64,000 nt of DNA, taken from the NCBI GenBank assembly GCA_963971405.1, contig OZ020490.1, positions 10,960,874-11,024,873 of the forward strand, given 5' to 3'. The notes beneath the pieces were generated by a model. It was not told where the DNA came from. It saw only the letters and a program-made list of their open reading frames with translations, and did no database searches. The translations under genes and the position numbers were made by a program. This DNA is from Psococerastis gibbosa (taxonomy: Eukaryota > Arthropoda > Insecta > Psocodea > Psocidae). Of this stretch, positions 60,101-64,000 are shown piece by piece (the stretch's first letter is position 1; every line of letters starts with the position of its first letter).

Positions 60101-63100
60101 AGTTATAACAAATTTTGTTAAAACACCAAGTTTTTGTTTTTTTATTCAAATGAAATACCAAGAAGTCAAGAATAATTTAATCTTTTCTATGTACCGATAC
60201 ATCTGCATTGCACCACTGAAATCAGCTAATTTAATCAATTAGGCAAATTAACACAATCTTAACAAATATTCTTTCCGGCTGCTGGAATTATAGAGTGCAA
60301 TGTCTAGACTGCCCTCTCGTAAGGCGCGGTTTCCACCGACCGGCTAGGGCTAAATACAAATACGGTGACGTGGTAACAGACATTCAAGACTTAGGCGGGG
60401 TTTCCACCGACCTCGCATTGCAGAATGCAAATGACATTAACGGAAATGTTTGTTTTTGTTTTTATAGAAATCTATTAAAATGTTTGTAATTAACATATCC
60501 CAGGACGCCATTTTTTAATTTTAGTTTGTTTGTGATTTTACTCTATGATCATTGATCAATTTTAACTATGGCATAGAGTAAAACAAACATTTCCGTCAAT
60601 GTCATTTGCATTCTGCAGTGCGAGGTCGGGGGAAACCCCGCCTAAGTCTTGAATGTCTGCTACCACGTCACCGTTTTTGTATTTAGCCCTAGCCGGTCGG
60701 TGGAAACCCCGCCTTAATGGGCCCTACATTTTCTATTTCACCGAAAAACGGGAGAATTCTGAGTCGTCGGCAAGAAAAATTTGCCACGATACTGCCTTAT
60801 TATTATTATTATTATTATTATATATTTATTCAGTCCCATAAACATTACATAGTGATACATAGGTATTGCCACAGGCCAAGGCCGTGCGTGGCTAGTTAAA
60901 GGGATGTTAGTCAAGCTTAAAAATAAAGTTAGTTAAAAAAAAATTAAAATTAATTAAAGATTACGTTAGGTTAGGTTAGTTGCTTATTTTCTAAAAGTTC
61001 ACAGTGCACTCAATAAAATTGTCCTTGATGCTGATTAGTTTAATATTGAAAAGAATTGAAATAAGTAAATGAATGAATGGAATCTTATTGGAAGGGGAGG
61101 GGGGGGGGGGAGTTGAAAATTACATATTCTTAAAAGAGATTCAAGTGCTGGGAAGCTTTGGTTATAAATACTCGTAGGCTTTTACCATCCTTCAAGTTTC
61201 TGGGCAGATCATTATAGATAGAGAGTGCCTTGTATTGCGCTGTATTTTTAGTTTTACTTGTTCTTGGTTTTTCGTGCAGTAGGGGTTTTCTCTCTTTATA
61301 TCTTGTGCCATGTTCATGGGAGACTTCGGGATGCAGGCCTAAAAGCTTATTTTTGTATAACTGTATTAGAGATTGTTTGGTAAATATTTTATTGATGGTT
61401 GGGACTTTGGCAATATGAAAAAGCTCTTCAGTGGGGAATAATTTAGGCTTTTTGTACATAATTTTAAGGATTTTCTTTTGAATTTTAATTAGCCGTTCAA
61501 GTTCATTTTTATATGAAGCCCCCCATGCTATAATCCCATATTGTAAGTGTGACTGTATTAAAGCAAAGTATATGGCTCTCAGTAAGTGTTCATCAACTAT
61601 ATTCCTAACTTGGACGAATTTGTAAATAGATTTTCTAAGTTTCAATATAAGGGTATTAATTTGTTCCTGCCAGTTTAGTTTTTTGTCTATTATCAAACCA
61701 AGATATTTTGCGCTATCTACTCTTTGGATTCCCTCAATTCGGTAGTTGTCAGTTTGTATGTTGGTTTGTGAATTAGTGAGCTCCATATAATACGTTTTTT
61801 TAAGTTTAGAGTAAGTAAATTGTCATTCATCCATGATTTTACAATTTTCAGATCATTGTTTGCAGACTCATATAGCTCGGCTCTTGTGGAGCCTCTGCAT
61901 ATTAGTATCGTATCATCCGCAAATGCATTTATTTTGCTACTTAGTTTTAAGGTTAATAAATCGTTTAAGATTAAATTGAAGCAAAATGGTCCAAGTACCG
62001 TGCCTTGGGGTATGCCACACGTAACGGTATCTTCATCGCTAAAACAAATGCATTTGTCAGAACTAGGTAACGTTTTTGTTTTTTGTTTTCGATTAGTCAG
62101 GTAACTGGTTAGCAAAGTGTGGACTTGCCCTCTGAGCCCTAGTTTCTCCATTTTTTTAAGTAGTATACTGTGGGAAATAGTGTCAAAACCTTTTTTTAAG
62201 TCATTTAGGATGCAAAGACTGTATTGTTTCTTGTTAGAAATATCACTTAATTCATTTATTAGGTCACATATTGCTTCCGTTGTTCCCTTGTTTTTTTGGA
62301 ATCCAAATTGCTGGGAAGAAATAAGCTTATGTTTTTCGGCAAAATCGCTTAGTCTGGTATATAGGACTTTTTCATAGACTTTACTGATAGCAGGTAGTAC
62401 TGATATTGGCCTATAGTTTGCAGGGTCATCTGGGCTATTGTCCTTGAATATTGGAGTGACTATTGCTAGCTTTAGGCTATCGGGAAACGTACAGGTCGAC
62501 AAAGATGCATTGATGGCATGAGTTAACGGTTCCGCTATATGGGGTTTGACGGACTTAAGGGTATAGTTTGTAATATTGTCATGACCGGGGGCAGAATAAT
62601 TTTTTAAATTCGATATTATTGTACTTATTTCTTGTGGGGTTGTAGGGGTTAGGAACAGTGTATATGGATTAGATGGGATTGCTGCTAGGCGAATGTTCAG
62701 ACTTGCTGGGTCATGGGGTATTTCACGGGCAAGGTTCGCGCCTACTTTTAAAAAGTATTCGTTAAATGCTTAAGCTATACTTGCATAAGGCGCCAATTCC
62801 ACCGACCGGCTAGGGCTAAATACAAAAACGGTGACGTGGTAGCAGACATTCAAGACTTAGGCGGGGTTTCCCCCGACCTCGCACTGCAGAATGCAAATGA
62901 CATTAACGGAAATGTTTGTTTTTGTTTTGATAGAAATCTATTAAAATGTTTGTAATTAACATATCCCATGACGCCATTTTTTAATTTTAGTTAGTTTGTT
63001 TGTGATTTTACTCTGTGATCATTGATCAATTTTAACTATGGCATAGAGTAAAACAAACATTTCCGTCAATGCCACTTGCATTCTGCAATGCGAGGTCGGT

Positions 63101-63508
63101 GGAAACACCGCCTAAGTCTTCAATGTCTGTTACCACGTCACCGTATTTGTATTTAGCCCCAGCTGGTCGGTAGAAACCCCGCCTTAATGTGCCCTACATT
63201 TTCTATTTACCGAAAAACGGGAGAATTCTGAGTCGTCGGCAAGAAAAATTTGCTACGATACTGCCTTAAGCTATACTTACATTATGTTAGATGTAAGATA
63301 GTTATATTTGTTGTTGACGTTTAACGCCATAATGACTCAATATACTGTATCTTAACATGGAACTACGATTAGTTTATACTATACTGGGCTCATAACTCAC
63401 ACGCTATGATGATCACTTGAATACTTACTGGACTGTCCCAGTAATCATGAACTGATTCTGTGCTCTTGGAAATTTTGAGGTGTGATACCTCCATGCCGGA
63501 GATTGTAT
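48009..63508 (-). CDS. Dcr-1: Dicer-1, C-terminal twelve exons (RNase IIIa, RNase IIIb, dsRBD)
   Basis: Dicer-1 cuts pre-microRNA hairpins in the cytoplasm. Twelve exons join without a phase error into 2333 nt (777 residues plus TGA): 63429-63508, 59015-59194, 57145-57544, 55504-55751, 54751-54997, 54147-54343, 52322-52438, 51840-52071, 51233-51453, 50519-50684, 49580-49655 and 48009-48177. Numbered from the window edge, RNase IIIa carries Glu269/Asp273 ([13 protein letters not shown]) and Asp423/Glu426 ([12 protein letters not shown]). RNase IIIb carries Glu560/Asp564 ([13 protein letters not shown]) and Asp664/Glu667 ([13 protein letters not shown]). The dsRNA-binding domain fills about 715-777. 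All eight metal-binding acids are present, so both nuclease sites look active. The sequence is closest to insect Dicer-1 as I recall it. Helicase and PAZ exons are to the right of the window. Introns hold LINE, SINE, MITE and transposase remnants. Confidence 0.97.
48650..49115 (+). mobile_element. LINE C-terminal remnant
   Basis: Plus-strand frame with [40 protein letters not shown] (a stop and a shift intervene) and [20 protein letters not shown], ending near TWKSRSPW. The motifs are those of LINE C-terminal tails of a different lineage from the remnant at 9008. In the last Dicer-1 intron. Confidence 0.75.
49214..49389. mobile_element. AGGCG-tip palindrome with a third type of arm
   Basis: The tip AGGCGGCTTGTCACTTTTCC mirrors GTGACAAGTGGAATAGCCG. 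Arms include AAAGAGTCTGCTACCATA. The tip and the GGTAGCAGAC core match the other AGGCG palindromes while the rest of the arm does not. It lies in the last Dicer-1 intron. Confidence 0.8.
49580..49655 (-). CDS. Dcr-1: Dicer-1 exon between RNase IIIb and the dsRBD
   Basis: This 76-nt exon covers residues 697-722: [19 protein letters not shown] then PETAQF. It is nearly identical to the same segment of insect and vertebrate Dicers. The acceptor is TTTTTTTTAG and the donor GG|GTAAGT. It ends in phase 2. Confidence 0.96.
49970..50475 (+). mobile_element. 0.8-kb dispersed element, copy 7 (3' truncated)
   Basis: Starts at GAACCGGTCCGAG with a 15-base G-run (50082-50096) and stops at GAAATCGTTGGAG, about 44 bp from the donor of the Dicer-1 exon at 50519. 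It has diverged more than the other copies. Confidence 0.82.
50519..50684 (-). CDS. Dcr-1: Dicer-1 exon, second RNase IIIb acid pair
   Basis: This 166-nt exon covers residues 642-697. An acidic start ([16 protein letters not shown]) is followed by [20 protein letters not shown] with metal ligands Asp664 and Glu667. The acceptor is TTTTTTTTAG-like (TTTTTAG) and the donor G|GTATAT. It ends in phase 1. A truncated copy of the 0.8-kb element stops only about 44 bp downstream of this donor. Confidence 0.96.
51233..51453 (-). CDS. Dcr-1: Dicer-1 exon, RNase IIIb middle
   Basis: This 221-nt exon covers residues 568-641: [20 protein letters not shown], then [20 protein letters not shown] and [16 protein letters not shown]. 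It is highly conserved with insect Dicer-1. The acceptor is CTTTTTAG and the donor GAG|GTGAGA. It ends in phase 0. Confidence 0.97.
51698..51792 (-). pseudogene. Partial duplicate of the RNase IIIb exon 3' end with its donor
   Basis: About 78 bp repeats the end of the RNase IIIb exon, with about five substitutions and one 3-base deletion. The frame stays open: [20 protein letters not shown] then DATL, so the signature glycine is lost while the CTAG|GTATTG donor is kept. A weaker match continues to about 51792. Joining the parent donor to the AG at 51782 would meet a stop codon, so use as an extra exon looks unlikely. Pieces of a dispersed repeat flank it on both sides (51620-51655 and 51793-51830). 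Confidence 0.85.
51840..52071 (-). CDS. Dcr-1: Dicer-1 exon, RNase IIIb signature
   Basis: This 232-nt exon covers residues 491-568, containing [19 protein letters not shown] and [11 protein letters not shown] with metal ligands Glu560 and Asp564. The acceptor is TGAATCTTTCAG-like (CTTTCAG) and the donor CTAG|GTATTG. It ends in phase 1; the next exon completes Asp568. The 3' end of this exon is copied 136 bp downstream (51698-51780). Confidence 0.97.
52322..52438 (-). CDS. Dcr-1: Dicer-1 exon, spacer between the RNase III domains
   Basis: This exon has 39 codons, phase 0 to phase 0, from [16 protein letters not shown] to GPKAYSQ. The acceptor is CCTAATAG and the donor CAG|GTGACA. It corresponds to the variable spacer between RNase IIIa and IIIb. 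A LINE 3' fragment lies in the intron upstream of it. Confidence 0.92.
52955..53880 (+). mobile_element. LINE 3' fragment (C-terminal RT region and 3' UTR)
   Basis: Plus-strand frame with [35 protein letters not shown] and [20 protein letters not shown], homologous to the C-terminal part of the LINE at 61130-62772 but clearly diverged. The stop is at about 53506. An AT-rich 3' UTR follows, ending in TTGATTGATTGATTTGATTG at about 53880, a typical LINE tail repeat. Heavily 5' truncated. Opposite to Dicer-1. Confidence 0.85.
53972..54101 (+). repeat. Dispersed repeat GGTTAATCGCATACAAAC, copy 1
   Basis: About 130 bp: GGTTAATCGCATACAAACCA, CAGTCGCC, AGTACCCGTATCGAG, AGACTCGCACAAGT. Related copies at 55373-55482 and 63810-63968, and pieces around the exon duplicate at 51620-51655 and 51793-51830. 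All lie in Dicer-1 introns and have the same orientation. Confidence 0.72.
54147..54343 (-). CDS. Dcr-1: Dicer-1 exon, second RNase IIIa acid pair
   Basis: This 197-nt exon covers residues 386-451. It encodes [20 protein letters not shown] and [15 protein letters not shown], with metal ligands Asp423 and Glu426. The acceptor is TGTCATGTAG and the donor AAG|GTGAGA. It ends in phase 0 at WLGIK. An AT-rich microsatellite with ATT units lies just upstream in the intron. Confidence 0.97.
54751..54997 (-). CDS. Dcr-1: Dicer-1 exon, RNase IIIa insertion
   Basis: This 247-nt exon covers residues 304-386. It starts [15 protein letters not shown] and contains [19 protein letters not shown], a string I recall as characteristic of insect Dicer-1. 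The acceptor is TGTTCTAG and the donor G|GTAATT. It ends in phase 1. Confidence 0.96.
55070..55177 (+). pseudogene. C-terminal remnant of a Tc1/IS630-like transposase
   Basis: 36-codon plus-strand frame: [20 protein letters not shown] then [15 protein letters not shown] and TAA. This closely follows the tail of DDE transposases of the Tc1/mariner-IS630 superfamily (PRRL.AC..ARGGH). The catalytic part is missing. It lies in a Dicer-1 intron, antisense to the gene. Confidence 0.72.
55373..55482 (+). repeat. Dispersed repeat GGTTAATCGCATACAAAC, copy 2
   Basis: Shares GGTTAATCGCAT, CATCAGTCGCATCTGTAGGT and GAGTTACGACACGTCTCTGA. It ends 22 bp from the RNase IIIa exon donor. Confidence 0.72.
55504..55751 (-). 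CDS. Dcr-1: Dicer-1 exon, RNase IIIa signature
   Basis: This 248-nt exon covers residues 221-303, with [19 protein letters not shown] followed by the signature [20 protein letters not shown], containing metal ligands Glu269 and Asp273. The acceptor is GTTTTTGTAG and the donor CAG|GTGAAT. It ends in phase 0 after LRSKQ. Confidence 0.97.
55893..56431. repeat. 120-bp minisatellite in a Dicer-1 intron
   Basis: About 4.5 units; the block GTCGAATGGCC recurs at 55992, 56112, 56232 and 56353 (steps 120, 120, 121). Units 1 and 3 carry GACCCCACGGCG, units 2 and 4 GTGACATGGCG-like, so a 240-bp dimer is the real period. Because 120 is divisible by three, short ORFs run across several units. Confidence 0.88.
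56810..56990 (+). repeat. Dispersed repeat, same family as 10094
   Basis: Shares TGTCAACCCACACCGACTAC and AAGCTGAGACATGCTTGTAT with the copies at 10094 and 41085. In a Dicer-1 intron. Confidence 0.65.
57145..57544 (-). CDS. Dcr-1: Dicer-1 exon, linker before RNase IIIa
   Basis: This 400-nt exon covers residues 88-221. It contains [20 protein letters not shown] and [13 protein letters not shown]. The acceptor is TTTTTGTTGCAG and the donor GTAAGT. It ends in phase 1, completed by the next exon to Pro221. No catalytic residues lie here; this is the variable region just upstream of RNase IIIa. Confidence 0.92.
57915..59014. other. Dicer-1 intron, repeats only
   Basis: Contains CTGACCCCTAGTTGAG repeats at about 58150-58250, seen again at 59457-59540, which look like SINE 3' parts. 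A short inverted pair AGAGGTGCA / TGCACCTCT lies around 58270-58326. No exon found. Confidence 0.5.
59015..59194 (-). CDS. Dcr-1: Dicer-1 exon, acidic serine-rich linker
   Basis: This exon has exactly 60 codons, phase 0 to phase 0, with acceptor TTTCTTCACAG and donor GTAAGT. It encodes an acidic, serine-rich stretch ([14 protein letters not shown], then [15 protein letters not shown]), typical of the low-complexity segment before RNase IIIa in insect Dicer-1. It is probably disordered. Its length would allow skipping without a frameshift. Confidence 0.88.
60322..60714. mobile_element. AGGCG-tip palindromic MITE (unit 1 of a tandem duplication)
   Basis: Complete copy followed by a 75-bp flank (60715-60790) that also follows the copy at 62788-63184. 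A LINE interrupts unit 1 right after the flank. It lies in a Dicer-1 intron. Confidence 0.87.
61130..62772 (-). mobile_element. Non-LTR retrotransposon, reverse transcriptase and C-terminal part
   Basis: Minus-strand frame from about 62772: [17 protein letters not shown], then the RT motifs [68 protein letters not shown] and FADDT. A one-base shift in an A-run near 61800 moves the frame to the C-terminal part ([24 protein letters not shown]). The endonuclease end is absent, so it is 5' truncated. The 3' UTR runs to about 60797 and ends in an ATA/TAA microsatellite, usual for Jockey/CR1/I-type LINEs. It lies in sense orientation in a Dicer-1 intron. Not active because of truncation and frameshift. 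Confidence 0.9.
62788..63184. mobile_element. AGGCG-tip palindromic MITE (unit 2 of a tandem duplication)
   Basis: Complete copy very similar to 60322-60714 and with the same downstream flank (63185-63267, about three differences in 85 bp). Beyond the flank the sequence reads TTAAGCTATACTTACAT, also seen right of the LINE at 62769. Confidence 0.87.
63429..63508 (-). CDS. Dcr-1: Dicer-1 exon, upstream linker
   Basis: This 80-nt exon gives residues 1-27 of the visible part, including [14 protein letters not shown] and VHDYWDSP. The acceptor is CTTTACAG and the donor GTAAGT. The first two bases complete a codon from an exon outside the window. It ends in phase 0 and joins the acidic exon at 59194. 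I do not recognise a domain; it belongs to the linker between the PAZ part and RNase IIIa. A different frame is also open across it, so the assignment rests on phase and donor. Confidence 0.75.
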
Positions 63509-63809
63509 CTGTAAAGAACAAAATTACCGTAAACTATTTTCCGAGGGGAGATTGCCAAGAACCCTTCAGAGCGAGCGACCACTTGACTGGATGATCCCAC
63601 TACAAAATCTCCATCGAGTAATAAAGACGTTAATGTAAAAAAATGACACCGAACGCATAAGAAATATTACAAGTTTCTCCTTAGTCAGCAAACCACTGTC
63701 ACCGGTTGATCAAGGCAAGGCTGCGTGTGAATGTGTGAGAAAATGAGTGTGTGAATGTACAGTAGATGGTAGCGAATGTGATTTTTTTAAATATATATAT
63801 ATATAAAAG

Positions 63810-63968
63810 ATTAATCGCATACAAACAATTTAATGAATGCATCCGGTTGACCTATTCAGTCGCCTCTATAGGTTAGTACCCGTGTTGAGTTACGACACGT
63901 CTCCGATCGCAGGGCGTGTAAAGACTCGCACAAGTGCAAGCACGTTACCACCTGGCCATCGAAGTCGT
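63810..63968 (+). repeat. Dispersed repeat GGTTAATCGCATACAAAC, copy 3
   Basis: Longest copy, ending AGACTCGCACAAGTGCAAGC and ACCTGGCCATCGAAGTCG. Preceded by a TA microsatellite and followed by TTAATTAATTAATTA. Confidence 0.72.
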
Positions 63969-64000
63969 TAAATTAATTAATTAATTAGTATGTCTGTTAT

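Noticed and set aside
60965..60982. TTAGG-like units suggesting a telomeric repeat
   Set aside because: Only about three units within a LINE 3' UTR; too short for an interstitial telomere.
308..63184. Regularly recurring palindromes considered as a CRISPR-like array
   Set aside because: Eukaryotic context, irregular spacing in kilobases, no cas genes, and clear transposon-like nested insertions.

Overview
The window is eukaryotic nuclear DNA from an animal, most likely an insect. It carries spliced genes with GT-AG introns and is AT-rich and crowded with non-coding repeats. Coding sequence is only about 3 kb of 64 kb. The Dicer gene resembles insect Dicer-1 (as I recall Drosophila Dcr-1) far more closely than vertebrate Dicer. 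Three TTAGG-like units near 60.97 kb are compatible with an insect but prove nothing. I cannot name the species; a hemipteroid insect is only a guess.

Two genes are certain, both on the minus strand and arranged head to tail. (1) A cytohesin (ARF guanine-nucleotide exchange factor, steppke family) starts at 43238 and runs down past the left part of the window. Five exons join in frame over 708 nt (236 codons): a 13-residue start exon, a coiled-coil exon, a second coiled-coil exon after a 33-kb intron, and two Sec7 exons that include the catalytic glutamate. The PH domain lies outside the window. (2) Dicer-1 has twelve consecutive exons from 63508 down to a stop codon at 48009. They join in perfect phase into 777 residues covering the acidic linker, RNase IIIa, RNase IIIb and the C-terminal dsRNA-binding domain. 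PAZ and helicase parts lie to the right of the window. The two genes are separated by about 4.8 kb. I see no functional link between ARF exchange and microRNA processing; the adjacency is probably incidental.

A third, uncertain gene sits inside the 33-kb cytohesin intron on the same strand: a serine-rich exon (25108-25843) with good splice sites, and next to it a hydrophobic segment (26140-26408) whose reading frame is broken once.

Almost everything else is mobile or repetitive DNA: (a) a 0.8-kb non-coding element, seven copies, inserted into A-tracts; (b) a superfamily of palindromic MITE-like elements sharing the tip AGGCG and a core GGTAGCAGAC, at least twelve copies; (c) a 390-bp palindrome with tips AAGGCTG, two copies, one of them split by element (a); (d) non-LTR retrotransposon pieces at 61130-62772, 52955-53880, 9008-9328 and 48650-49115; (e) tRNA-headed SINEs; (f) several unrelated fold-back elements, a 120-bp minisatellite and other dispersed repeats.

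The most unusual observations are two small duplications of exon 3' ends with their splice donors, one in the Sec7 exon of cytohesin and one in the RNase IIIb exon of Dicer. The nested-insertion record of the palindromic elements also deserves attention. I found no convincing sign of an entirely new enzymatic system.
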